Below, in pieces: positions 46,126 to 55,853 of a stretch of 64,000 nt of DNA. How positions within the stretch are numbered: position 1 is the first letter of the stretch; the number at the start of each line of letters is the position of its first letter. The DNA comes from an uncultured Flavobacteriales bacterium (GTDB taxonomy: Bacteria > Bacteroidota > Bacteroidia > Flavobacteriales_D > Parvicellaceae): NCBI GenBank assembly GCA_943787725.1, contig CALSNM010000014.1:1-64000 (forward strand), read 5' to 3'. The position numbers and the translations under genes were made by a program. The notes under the pieces were generated by a model. It did not search any database, was not told where the DNA came from, and saw only the letters and a program-made list of their open reading frames with translations.

Positions 46126-48169
46126 TTAAGCTTCAATTAACCCGGTTTTGATCAATAAAGCTTTTGTGGAAGGTTCCTTTCCTCTAAATTTCTTGTACAA
46201 TTCCATAGGGTGCTCACTTCCTCCTCTAGAAAGAATGTTTTCCAAAAAGTTAGACGCAGTAGCTTGGTTGTAGATACCAGTTTCTTGAAACAATTCAAAT
46301 GTGTCTGCTTCTAATACTTCAGCCCATTTGTAGCTGTAGTATCCAGCAGAGTATCCACCTTGAAAAATATGGGAAAAGGCACAAGATGTCGTAGTTTCCT
46401 CTGCTGGAGGAAATAGCTCAGTTCCATTTATAGCATTTTCTTCAAATTCATAAACACTATTAGTTGGAATAGAAGTCAAATTATGCCAAGACATATCCAG
46501 TCTTCCCAGTCCAACTTGACGAACCGTTTGATACCCGCTTAAAAAGTTGGCGCTATCTTTAATCTTTTGGACCAGATCAATTGGTATAATTTCATCCGTT
46601 TCGTAATGTCTTGCAAAGAGATCTAAACATTCTTTTTCATAGCACCAATTTTCCATTAATTGAGAAGGAAGTTCCACAAAATCCCAATAAACAGAAGTAC
46701 CACTTAAACTTTCATAATGACCATTTGCCATTATTCCGTGTAACGCATGTCCAAACTCATGGAACAACGTGGTTACTTCTCCAAAAGTTAACAAAGAAGG
46801 CTTCGTGTCGGTTGGTTTGGTAAAATTACAGACAATAGAAACCAACGGTCTGGTGTCTAAACCATCGTATTTATTTTGTCCGCTAAAAGAGGTCATCCAA
46901 GCACCATCTCTTTTTCCTGCTCTCGGGAAGAAATCTGCATAGAAAACCGAAAGGTGTTTTCCATTTTTATCTTTAACAGCATAAGTAATTACATCTTCAT
47001 GGTATTTCTGAATATCATCTACTTTTTCGAAAGTAATTCCATAGAGTTTTTCTGCAGTAATAAAAGCACCATCAATTACCTTTTCTAATTGGAAATAAGG
47101 TTTCAATATTTCGTCATTGATTGCAAATTTCTCGTTTTTTAATTTTTCAGAATAGTAAGAGAAATCCCATCTTTCTATTGGAGATGGTCCATTCATTCTG
47201 TCACTTAATTCTTGTATTTCTTTCATTTCGATTTTGGCAACCGGTAAAGCATGCTCCAATAGTTCATCTAACAACTGATATACTTTGCTCGGTTTTTCAG
47301 CCATTCTCTCTTCTAGAATTAAGTCAGCATGGGAAGCATAACCCAATAAATTGGCTTTTTGATGTCTAATTTTTGCGATTTCTTGAACGTTACTTTCATT
47401 GTTGTTTTCATCTTTTTGAAATGCGCGTGATCCAAAAGCCAAATAGAGTTTTTTTCCTTAACTCTCTATTCTCAGAATACTTCATAAATGGAATGTAGGA
47501 CGGATATTCGAGTGTTATTAACCAATTGTTTTCTTTGCCTTTAGCTTTTGCTGCCATCGCGCAAGCCTCTTTGAATCCGTCAGGCAACCCAGCTAAATCA
47601 GCTTCCTTTTCAATCCACATTTCAAAAGCATTAGAAGCTTTTAAAAGGTTTTCTCCAAATGTTAAACTTAGTTTGGAAAGCTTTGTATTTAGCGTTTTTA
47701 GTGTTTCCTTATCCTCTCCTTTTAGGTTTGCTCCATTCCGCACAAAACTTTTGAATGTTTTATTTCGTAACATTTTTTGCTCTGTATTCAAGCTACTTTC
47801 ACTAGAGTTTTTATACGCTTCTTTTATCCGTACAAATAATTCATCATCCATTAAAATGTCGTTAGAGTATGCGGTCAACATAGGAGATAGGTCCTGCGCT
47901 AGTTGTTGCATTTCTTCATTGGTTTCAGCGCTGTTTAAATTAAAAAAAACACTTGAAGCTGTGTCTAATAATTTCCCACATCTTTCCAATGTTTCAAAAG
48001 TGTTTTCAAAATTGGCAGGTAATGGATTGTTTTTAATTGAAGCTATTTCGGCTTTCCCCAATTCAATCCCTCTCTTCATTGCAGGCATATAATGTTCAAG
48101 CTTTATTTCTTCAAAAGGAATGGTATTAAACGAGGTTTTGAACTCTGAAAGTAAAAGCGGATTGCTCAT
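46126..48169 (-). CDS. M3 family oligopeptidase (Dcp/OpdA type), one frameshift
   Basis: A zinc metallopeptidase that degrades oligopeptides in the cytoplasm or periplasm. It starts at 48169 (MSNPLLLSEFKTSFNTIPFEEI). The zinc motif HEFGH is in TTLFHEFGHALHGIM, and GYSAGYYSYKWAEVLEADTF is typical. The first frame stops near 47408. The A run at 47449-47455 has seven bases where six give the expected RKKLYLAFGSRAFQKDE, and the frame then continues to 46126. Corrected length is about 681 residues, normal for the family. A homopolymer error is the simplest explanation. Confidence 0.87.
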
Positions 48170-48335
48170 ATAGTTTTAGATTGGATTAATGTCTTCTCAC
48201 AAAGTAAATGAATTTTGATTTAGTTGATTATCTTTATTCACAAATAATTTACGCTTAATCTAGTTTTTGCTAAAATGCCCTGCTGATAAATAGCGGCATG
48301 GCATTAGGACAAGTGTCAATGTTTATTTTTTACAT

Positions 48336-50696
48336 ATGAAAATACTATTCATCCTTTTTCCTCTTTTTTTAGGAATATCAATGCAAGCCCAATTAGAAAA
48401 TAAATCCGTCCTTAAGATCGGTGATATTATGCAAGGAGAAGGGTTTATAGGAAACCTTCCTCACAGTATACAATGGATGCCTAATAATAATGTGCTGTTT
48501 AAACAGGACAAAGACAACAATCGCGTTGATGAATACTATTTATTAAATATAGCTACAAATGAGGTCTCTCTTGCTTGCACAATCGATTTAGCATTGATTG
48601 CCGGAGTATGGATTAGTGAAACATTCGAATGCGAATCGTTCATTTTACATCAATAATTCATCATTGCGCGCTTGGAAAGATGAAGCAGACTCATCTGAAT
48701 TATTAATGTATGAATTGATGGGATTAGTAATGTCAATTCTGTTAATGATCCCAGATGTGATTTATTTCAGAAGGGTAATAATATTTACAAGTTTCATCTT
48801 GAAAAGCCTCTGGTGCAGCAAATCACGAATTTTAAACGTCCGGAAGCAAAGAGATCGCAATACAACTTTCAGAAGAAGAACATTACTTACAAAACCAACA
48901 ACTTGAGTTGTTTGATGTTTTGGTTGCGTGCAAAACAAAGAAAGAAAGCGCGTGATACCTTTAATGATGCCAAGGAAATCAACTCTCCTATGGAGATATA
49001 TATTGGTGAAGATTATTTGAATTCCATACTGTTTCCCCAGATGAGAAATACATATCCTTTATTTTGTCAGATTATCCGGATACTGAGCCAACTCATGTAG
49101 AAGAGCATGTAACAAAATCCGGGATGGACGAAGCCTATTTCTGCTCGATCCAAAATTGGCAGAAAAGATGCTACGCATAAAATGGGTGTTTTTAATATGG
49201 AAACTAATCGAACGTCGTTTATTGTGCTATTGATAATTTGGAGGGATGTTTCGTTAAGCCTGAATATTTGCAATTGTATGATAAAGAAGATATGAAATAT
49301 GAATTACCTAAAAATGTAGTATTTCATGGTCCTTATTTCTCAGAAAATGGAGAAGCGATAATAGAGGTTAAGTCCTACGACAATAAAGATCGTTGGATAG
49401 CCCTCTTAGATTTAAAAACGGGATCTTTAAAACAAATTGAACACCAACATGATGAAGCGTGGATTGGTGGTCCTGGAATTAGCAGTTGGAAAGGAGTTTC
49501 TGGAAATATTGGTTGGTTAAAAGATAATAAAACAGTCTTTTTTCAATCGGAAGAAACGGGGTATTCGCATTTGTATTTATACGATACGGAGAAAGACAAA
49601 AAGAAACAGTTAACCGATGGTAAATTCGAAATTCATTCAGCTAAATTGTCTCAAGATGGCTAATAGGTTTTATGTATCTGCGAATAAAAATCACCCCGGC
49701 AACCGCGAGTTTTATCACTTGGATATTAAATCAAAAAAATGGACATCGATACTTACTGAAGATGGAAATTATGAGGTTGCAGTTTCCCCGGATGAAAAAT
49801 ACTTAGCATATCGTTATTCCTATAAAAATAAACCCTGGGAGATTTACATCACTGAAAATAAAGAAGGAAACTATTCCTGTTCAGGTGACACATTCCTTGA
49901 ACCCTATTTTTGAAGATTATAGTTGGAGAGCACCGTGAGGTAATTACTTTCAAAGCTGAAGATGGAGCCAGATGTGCCTGCTAGAGTTTACAAGCCAACA
50001 GCAGAAAAAAACAATCATGCAGCTGTAATATTTGTGCATGGAGCTGGGTATTTGCAGAATGCACACAATTGGTGGAGTGGTTATTACCGAGAATACATGT
50101 TCCATAATGTACTGGTAGATAACGGTTATACTGTTTTAGATATTGATTATAGAGCATCAAAAGGATATGGTAGAGACTGGCGAACAGGAATATATAGATA
50201 TATGGGAGGGAAAGATTTATCTGATCAAGTTGATGGACGTAAATACCTGATTGAACAATGTGGTGTAGACTCAAATAGGGTAGGGATGTACGGAGGTTCT
50301 TATGGTGGCTTTATCTCAATTATGGCAATGCTTACTACCGATAAATTTCCATGTGCTGCAGCAATTCGCTCTGTAACAGATTGGGCGCACTATAACCATG
50401 AGTATACTTCCAATATTTTAAATACACCTGTATTAGATAGCATTGCATACAGAAGAAGTTCACCAATTTATTTTGCTGAAAATTTGAAAGGTAAATTGCT
50501 CATGTTGCACGGAATGGTTGATGATAACGTGCAATACCAGGATGTAGTGCGTCTTTCTCAACGCTTTATCGAATTGGGAAAAGAAGATTGGGATTTAGTC
50601 GGTTATCCGGTCGAACCCCATGGATTTAAAGAGTCTACAAGTTGGACGGATGAGTACAAAAGAATTTTTAAATTATTTCAGGAAACTTTACGATAA
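48336..50696 (+). pseudogene. S9 prolyl-oligopeptidase/DPP4-like peptidase with multiple frameshifts
   Basis: A signal peptide (MKILFILFPLFLGISMQAQ) is followed by beta-propeller-like repeats and a C-terminal alpha/beta-hydrolase domain. The latter has the catalytic Ser in YGGSYGGF, Asp in DDNVQYQDV and His in EPHGFK, all present in 49962-50696. The coding frame is broken at least six times, near 48590, 48730, 48850, 49090, 49200, 49660 and 49915; between breaks the homologous frame is recognisable. The full span is about 787 residues, the family size. The density of breaks exceeds neighbours, so it is either a decayed gene or a badly sequenced one. Confidence 0.7.
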
Positions 50697-50747
50697 ATTC
50701 AATCTACCATTATTACCAACAAGGACAAACAACCTCAATGTCTTTAC

Positions 50748-52826
50748 CTAACTGATTAACTGATAAGTAATGAAACTACCCAAATAAGCCATTCCTGTAA
50801 AGACCAAAAATTGTGTGAATGCGAATTTCCATTTACCGGTTTCTTGTTTTACAATTGCAATAGTACTCATACATTGTAATGCGAAGACATAGAATATTAA
50901 TAAAGAAAAGGCTGTAGGTTTATCAAAATGAATTGATGCTAATGCTTCTTTGGAGTTTTTGTCGCTTCCCACACTGTAAATGGTTGTCATTGTTCCAACA
51001 AATACTTCTCGAGCAGCAAAAGAGGTAATTAATGCTATTCCTACTTTCCAATCAAATCCGAGAGGTTTAATAACAGGTTCAATCGATTTTCCAAAATAAC
51101 CAATATAGGAATATTCCAGTCTTTCGGATGATTTTAATACTTCAATTTCTTCTGGTGTATGCGTTTGAAGCATTATATCTGCAGTGTATTTTGTATCTAT
51201 TCTTTCCCTATCTGAAGAGGGACCGAACGAAGATAAGAACCACAATACAACCGAGGCGATTATAATTATTTTACCAGCTTCAAAAACAAAAGTTTTTCCC
51301 TTATTCATCATCGTAGAAAATACATTTTTTACCGAAGGAATAGCATATTTTGGTAACTCCATAATAAAGGAGGAGCGTTCGGTTATTTTCAAAAACTTGT
51401 TCATGATAACTGCAATCACTAAACTAAATACAATCCCCAAAAGATACAGTCCCATCATAAATAAGCCTTGCAGACTAATTATTCCTCCCACCATTTCGTT
51501 AGGTACAATAAAAGCAGTAAGAAACACATAAACAGGCAATCGTGCAGAACAACTCATTAAGGGAGTTATAAAGATTGTAATTAAACGCTCCTTTTTACTT
51601 TCAATACTTCTTGCAGCCATAATAGCTGGTACACTGCAAGCAAACCCTCCAACAAGAGGTATTATAGACTTTCCATTCATACCAAACATGCGCAATAAGC
51701 GATCAGACATAAAGCTAATTCGGGATAAATACCCTGAATCTTCGAGGACGGTAATCAATCCAAATAGAAGCATAATTTGCGGCAGGAAAACAAGTATGCC
51801 ACTTATACCTGCAAGTAATCCCTCTGTAATGAAATTCGAGATATAGCCTGCGGGCAGAACATTGGAAATACTATCTGAAAGATAGGCCATTCCATTTGTA
51901 ATAATTTCCATTGGAATTTGAGCAAGCGTAAAAACAGATTGAAATAATAAGAAAAATACACCGATAAAAATCAAGAAGCCCCAAACAGGGTGTATAACTA
52001 TTTTATCAATTCTAGTCGTATTGTCATTATTCTGGTCATGAGCATCATTCTGAATTTGGGTAGGTACATTATCCGTAATTATTTCTTGAATTTTTTCGTA
52101 GCGATTGTTGATTTCATGCAGCTCTGCCTCATTTCTATTATAGCTGCTGTTTTGCACTACCAATTTATAAAAATTCTTGCCTCTCAACCATGCTAAATTC
52201 TCTATATTATTTAGGCATTTAAAGAGTCGGTATAGGTTTTCATTGGAGTACTTTTCAGCCAGTACACCAAGTGTTTTTCCTCCAATCTTTTTTGAGTCGA
52301 TTATTGGTTTTCCCTTTTTCGAGTGTTCTGATAATAACTTGTACTTTAGGCTATTGGCCGATTCTTTTTTAGCACTTATCTCAATAATAGGTATGCTTAA
52401 AGCGCTACGTAAACCTTCGATATTAACTTGTATTTTTTTCTTTTTAGCAACATCCGACATATTTAATGCTAAAATAACCGGAAACCCAAGATCTATAATT
52501 TGGGTAACTAAAAACAAATTTCTCTTGAGATTTGTAATATCTGCAATGAGAACAACCGCATCTGGAAAAGATTTATCTTCTGTATTCAAAAGTATATCTT
52601 GTACTACTTTTTCATCTGGAGATGTTGATGATAAACTGTAGGAACCTGGTAAATCAATGATCTCATATTTCTGGCCATCGGCCATAGTGCTTAAACCGGA
52701 TCTTTTTTCTACCGTAACCCCCGGAAAGTTCCCTACTTTTTGATTTAAACCAGTTAATTTATTGAATAGGGTGGTTTTACCGCAATTCGGATTCCCCACC
52801 AGCGCTATCTTTATTCTCTTGTTCAA
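50748..52826 (-). CDS. feoB: Ferrous iron transporter FeoB
   Basis: A 692-residue inner-membrane protein that imports Fe2+. The cytosolic G domain starts VGNPNCGKTTLF (G1, residues 10-17), has NFPGVTVEKRSG, the G3 DLPGSYSLS and the G4 NMSD. The membrane part has two Gate regions (GGFACSVPAIMAARSIESKKERL and ALITSFAAREVFVGTM). The start is a TTG at 52826; a stop codon precedes it directly, so no ATG is available. No feoA lies in the window. It is divergent from the porin operon, with which it shares a symmetrical operator. Confidence 0.93.
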   Translation of the reverse strand: MNKRIKIALVGNPNCGKTTLFNKLTGLNQKVGNFPGVTVEKRSGLSTMADGQKYEIIDLPGSYSLSSTSPDEKVVQDILLNTEDKSFPDAVVLIADITNLKRNLFLVTQIIDLGFPVILALNMSDVAKKKKIQVNIEGLRSALSIPIIEISAKKESANSLKYKLLSEHSKKGKPIIDSKKIGGKTLGVLAEKYSNENLYRLFKCLNNIENLAWLRGKNFYKLVVQNSSYNRNEAELHEINNRYEKIQEIITDNVPTQIQNDAHDQNNDNTTRIDKIVIHPVWGFLIFIGVFFLLFQSVFTLAQIPMEIITNGMAYLSDSISNVLPAGYISNFITEGLLAGISGILVFLPQIMLLFGLITVLEDSGYLSRISFMSDRLLRMFGMNGKSIIPLVGGFACSVPAIMAARSIESKKERLITIFITPLMSCSARLPVYVFLTAFIVPNEMVGGIISLQGLFMMGLYLLGIVFSLVIAVIMNKFLKITERSSFIMELPKYAIPSVKNVFSTMMNKGKTFVFEAGKIIIIASVVLWFLSSFGPSSDRERIDTKYTADIMLQTHTPEEIEVLKSSERLEYSYIGYFGKSIEPVIKPLGFDWKVGIALITSFAAREVFVGTMTTIYSVGSDKNSKEALASIHFDKPTAFSLLIFYVFALQCMSTIAIVKQETGKWKFAFTQFLVFTGMAYLGSFITYQLIS

Positions 52827-52855
52827 TTAGTTATTTGATTGGTTCTAACTTGGCA

Positions 52856-52886
52856 CAAATATCCAAACTGAATATAGTTTCTACAA
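52856..52886 (-). promoter_or_regulatory. feoB promoter
   Basis: On the minus strand TTG (52886-52884) lies 20 bases before GATATTTG (52863-52856), one mismatch from TAnnTTTG. The TTG is the last part of the palindromic operator at 52882-52904, so a bound repressor would block the -33 element. The feoB start codon follows about 30 bases after the -7 box. Confidence 0.55.
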
Positions 52887-52904
52887 TACCCCTTTTAGGG
52901 TATT
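52882..52904 (-). promoter_or_regulatory. Palindromic operator, feoB copy
   Basis: Read toward feoB the site has arms AATACCC and GGGTATT around TAAAAG, and ends TTGTA; the plus strand shows AATACCC (52885-52891) then GGGTATT (52898-52904). It is identical at 22 of 23 positions to the site at 53001-53023 read toward the porin. Probable binding site of an iron- or metal-dependent repressor (Fur or DtxR family by function of the genes); the regulator is not in the window. Confidence 0.65.
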
Positions 52905-53000
52905 ATTTAGATTCATTAAAAATAATAATGAATAACTAATTTCGCTATAGTTCAATGATAGTAATGGTTTCGGATAATTCCTTTATTTTTTTTAGTTCAA

Positions 53001-53023
53001 AATACCCTAAAAGTGGTATTGTA
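53001..53023 (+). promoter_or_regulatory. Palindromic operator, porin copy
   Basis: AATACCCTAAAAGTGGTATT then GTA. It matches the feoB copy except T for G at one position in the second arm, which leaves a 6-base inverted repeat (AATACC / GGTATT). The final TTG doubles as the porin -33 element. Confidence 0.65.
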
Positions 53024-53049
53024 CACTTAAATTTCCAAATCTATTTTTG
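53019..53049 (+). promoter_or_regulatory. Porin operon promoter
   Basis: TTG at 53019-53021, 20 bases, then TATTTTTG at 53042-53049, a perfect TAnnTTTG. The spacing is the same as on the feoB side. The -33 is inside the operator. The porin ATG is at 53114, leaving a leader of about 60 bases. Confidence 0.7.
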
Positions 53050-53113
53050 CAGTGTTAAATTAATTAGATTGATTCTAAATAAGCAATATAGAAACGAATA
53101 AAATAAGAGGAAA

Positions 53114-54319
53114 ATGAAAAGACTAAGCCTAAATTTATCATTGATTTTTTTTGTAGGAATAGTGCAAGCTCAGGTAATATCTGCAGATAGTAGCACAAAC
53201 GAGCCGCTCAACACAGCTCAAAATATTTTAGCAGGAAATGGAGGTAAAGCGATTACTGTAGCTGGTTATGGAGAGGTGCATTTCAATCAAGAGTTTTCCG
53301 AAACGCATAGACACAATGGAAAAATGGATGTACACCGTGTGATTATGTTTTTAGGATATAAGTTTTCTCATAAAACTTTTTTCGTAACGGAATTAGAATT
53401 TGAACACGTGAAAGAATTATATGTGGAGCAAGCATTTTTGCAACATAGCCTTAATTCGAACATTAACTTTCGAGCGGGCTTAATGTTAATTCCAATGGGA
53501 ATCATAAACGAGTACCATGAGCCAACAACTTTTAACGGGGTAGAGCGACCAAATATGGACAATAAGATTATTCCAACAACATGGAGAGAAATTGGTGCTG
53601 GTTTTTCAGGTAAATTTCCTAGCGCTTCCTTACGTTACCAGCTATACGTTGTTAATGGTTTGTTAAGTTACGATGGTGTGGGTAAGATTGGTGGAAATTC
53701 AGGTTATCGTTCGGGTAGACAAAAAGGAGCAAACTCTGTTTTTACCACTCCTAATATTACTGGAAAATTAGATTTTTATGGTGTAAAAGGATTAAAAATG
53801 GGTCTTTCTGGATATTTTGGAGGAACTCAATCCACTGCTTATGACAACCTAGATTTACGTGAAAATGATGCACTTGTAACTGCTGATTCTACAGTAATAA
53901 ATATGTCTATGGTCGGAATGGATTTTCGATATCAGAATAAGGCTTTTAAGGCCCGAGGTCAATTTATTTATAGCAATAACGATAATACAGAACAGTACAA
54001 TGCTTATACAGGGAGAGACTTAGGCTCTAGTTTTCTTGGGTATTATATAGAGGCGAGTTATGATGTGCTTACACTTATCAAAAAAGATGCTAAAATGGAA
54101 TTGAACATTTTTGGACGATATGAAAATTATGACACGCATCATTCAGTTATTGATATGAGCCGAAACTTAACGTATGGACGGTTAGATTATACAACAGGGT
54201 TTGGCTTGAAATTGGCTAATGGAGCGGTGTTAAAAGCAGATTATCAACAATTTATTAATGTAGATCCAACTACAGATGCGAAACATCAAATTAACCTTGG
54301 ATTGGGGGTTTGGTTTTAG
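53114..54319 (+). CDS. Outer-membrane porin
   Basis: A 401-residue protein with a signal peptide (ending VQAQ, residue 19). The mature part is a beta barrel of the OprO/OprP-like porin type common in Bacteroidota: VAGYGEVHFNQEF, ELEFEHVKELYVEQAFLQHSLNSNINFRAGLMLIPMGIINEYHEP, GIGAGFSGKFPS-type strands, and a final LGLGVWF with the terminal aromatic residue. The channel's solute is not visible; the shared control with feoB suggests iron complexes or a co-regulated anion. First gene of a four-gene plus-strand run. Confidence 0.82.
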   Translation: MKRLSLNLSLIFFVGIVQAQVISADSSTNEPLNTAQNILAGNGGKAITVAGYGEVHFNQEFSETHRHNGKMDVHRVIMFLGYKFSHKTFFVTELEFEHVKELYVEQAFLQHSLNSNINFRAGLMLIPMGIINEYHEPTTFNGVERPNMDNKIIPTTWREIGAGFSGKFPSASLRYQLYVVNGLLSYDGVGKIGGNSGYRSGRQKGANSVFTTPNITGKLDFYGVKGLKMGLSGYFGGTQSTAYDNLDLRENDALVTADSTVINMSMVGMDFRYQNKAFKARGQFIYSNNDNTEQYNAYTGRDLGSSFLGYYIEASYDVLTLIKKDAKMELNIFGRYENYDTHHSVIDMSRNLTYGRLDYTTGFGLKLANGAVLKADYQQFINVDPTTDAKHQINLGLGVWF

Positions 54320-54351
54320 ATAGTTTGTATAATGTATATAACTTTTGAATT

Positions 54352-54885
54352 ATGAAGATATTTATTCTTATTGCTGTTTTTTCTTTTGGAGTCACACTTC
54401 AGAATGTACCCTGGTTAGATAAGAATGGACAAAAGAGAATAGATAAAACCTTTGGAAAATTGTGGAAAGACTATGAGGTTGAAATAGTTAACTTGGAAGT
54501 TCCAGTTTTAGTTCAAAAGGAACTTGGGTTTAAAATTAGAAAGCAGACTTTGTATAAGTTAATAGGAAAAGATGAGCATCTAGGCTATATGTATTTGGAT
54601 AAAGCGCCAAGCAAGTTTGATAAGTTTGATTACATGGTAATATACAATCCTGATTTAACTATAAAAGAGGTAAAGATTTTGGTGTATAGAGAGGATTACG
54701 GTGGCGAAATAATGAGTGGTTCTTTCGCACGGCAATTTAGAGGCAAAAATAGTTTTTCTCAATTAGAATTGGGGAAGGATATACAGGGTATTTCTGGGGC
54801 AACAATATCTTGTCAATCTGCAGTTAAAGGGGTTAAAAAATTGACCAAAAGGATATATAAACTGAATCAGTCGGGTAAACTTTGA
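54352..54885 (+). CDS. FMN-binding-domain protein with flavinylation motif
   Basis: A 177-residue exported protein (signal peptide about residues 1-17, MKIFILIAVFSFGVTLQ). The C-terminal FMN-binding domain, as in RnfG/NqrC, contains DIQGISGATISCQSA: the SGAT motif with Thr151 is the site where ApbE attaches FMN covalently through phosphate. It would therefore be a periplasmic one-electron carrier. The region YNPDLTIKEVKILVYREDYGGEI also fits the domain. ApbE is not in this window. The gene lies 32 bases after the porin. Confidence 0.83.
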   Translation: MKIFILIAVFSFGVTLQNVPWLDKNGQKRIDKTFGKLWKDYEVEIVNLEVPVLVQKELGFKIRKQTLYKLIGKDEHLGYMYLDKAPSKFDKFDYMVIYNPDLTIKEVKILVYREDYGGEIMSGSFARQFRGKNSFSQLELGKDIQGISGATISCQSAVKGVKKLTKRIYKLNQSGKL

Positions 54886-54930
54886 AGGTTCTAATTTATT
54901 TTGTTAATTTGTGCTGATTGTGACGTAAAA

Positions 54931-55239
54931 ATGATGACAACACAAGAAGCTAAATTAGTAGAATATCTAAAGGGACAATCTGTTACCATGAATAACACGA
55001 TTTTATTGGATAGAAATATTGCAGAAAAATCAATGACTTATTTATTGAAAAATGGAATTACTATTCTATCCTTGTCTTTTGTCGGTTTATCTGATGTTGG
55101 CGTGGATAAAACTAAAAGTCTTTCTATTTCCTACCTAGAAAAGCCTGCTTCAATGGATAAAATGATGAAAGACATTGAATCTGTAACTTCGAAATATTCG
55201 CACATTGAGATATCTATTGAGTTAAAAAAGACACCTTGA
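54931..55239 (+). CDS. Small protein of unknown function in the flavoprotein operon
   Basis: About 102 residues from ATG at 54931 or 54934 (MTTQEAKLVEYLKGQSVTMNNTILLD). The longer open frame upstream begins with TTG and is not needed. No signal peptide and no recognised domain; two amphipathic helices and a few strands, with no conserved cysteines. Its stop codon overlaps the TTG start of the next gene (TTGA), indicating coupled translation. Confidence 0.55.
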   Translation: MMTTQEAKLVEYLKGQSVTMNNTILLDRNIAEKSMTYLLKNGITILSLSFVGLSDVGVDKTKSLSISYLEKPASMDKMMKDIESVTSKYSHIEISIELKKTP

Positions 55240-55853
55240 AACTAGAAGGAAAAATACACAATTTACCTGGTCATGCTAAGGCCTTCCTATTTGCTTTCTT
55301 ACTTACATTGAGTTTCGGATATTTTACTGGGGTTCTATTTATTAAACACACAACAGAATTTACATCACAAGGAATTGAAGAAAGTTATAATGGCAATCAA
55401 ACTGAAGAAGAAATTACCGAAGATGATTGGGAGAATGATGATTGGGAAGGTGAAAACTTCCAACCATTGAAATATAAGAAATCAGAACAGGAAATTATTT
55501 CCATAATACATGAGCATGTTATTTCATTTTCTCTAATATTTCTGCTTCTTGGAGTATTGGTGCTTCTAACATCAATTCCTGTTTGGTTAAAGAAAATACT
55601 GATAATTGAGCCTTTTATTTCTACTGTATTAACGTTTGGTGGTATATGGATGCTTTGGAAAGATATTACCTGGATGAAATATATCGTAATGTTTTCGGGT
55701 GTTTTACTGACAATTACTTTTAGTCGTTTCAGTAATAATTGTTATTCAGCAATTATTGAAAAAGCCTACCTCTTAAATAAGTCCATCTTTTTGGAATACT
55801 CTGATTCCGAGCTGTATCATTTTCATTATTTCTACTTTCAGATCTTCATCTAA
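55236..55853 (+). CDS. Four-helix membrane protein with conserved histidines
   Basis: Not recognised. Start TTG at 55236 (KLEGKIHNLPGHAKAF...), coupled to the previous stop. Membrane segments are about residues 15-36, 95-117, 120-140 and 145-163, with an acidic extracytoplasmic loop (56-73) between the first and second. Histidines stand at helix starts: His13 (PGHAKAF) and His92/His94 (IIHEHVISFSL), compatible with haem ligation in a four-helix bundle, but this is inference. The last 80 bases overlap the opposite-strand DUF1801 gene and the true C-terminus may be shorter after a frameshift (an alternative frame stops near 55770). Confidence 0.6.
   Translation: MKLEGKIHNLPGHAKAFLFAFLLTLSFGYFTGVLFIKHTTEFTSQGIEESYNGNQTEEEITEDDWENDDWEGENFQPLKYKKSEQEIISIIHEHVISFSLIFLLLGVLVLLTSIPVWLKKILIIEPFISTVLTFGGIWMLWKDITWMKYIVMFSGVLLTITFSRFSNNCYSAIIEKAYLLNKSIFLEYSDSELYHFHYFYFQIFI

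Noticed and set aside
47526..48092. 188-residue plus-strand open frame
   Set aside because: It lies antisense to the M3 peptidase N-terminal part, which has good family patterns.
52882..53023. Inverted repeats flanking about 96 bases, as possible transposon ends
   Set aside because: No transposase or target duplication is present, and the two sites lie exactly at -33 of two promoters, so operators explain them better.
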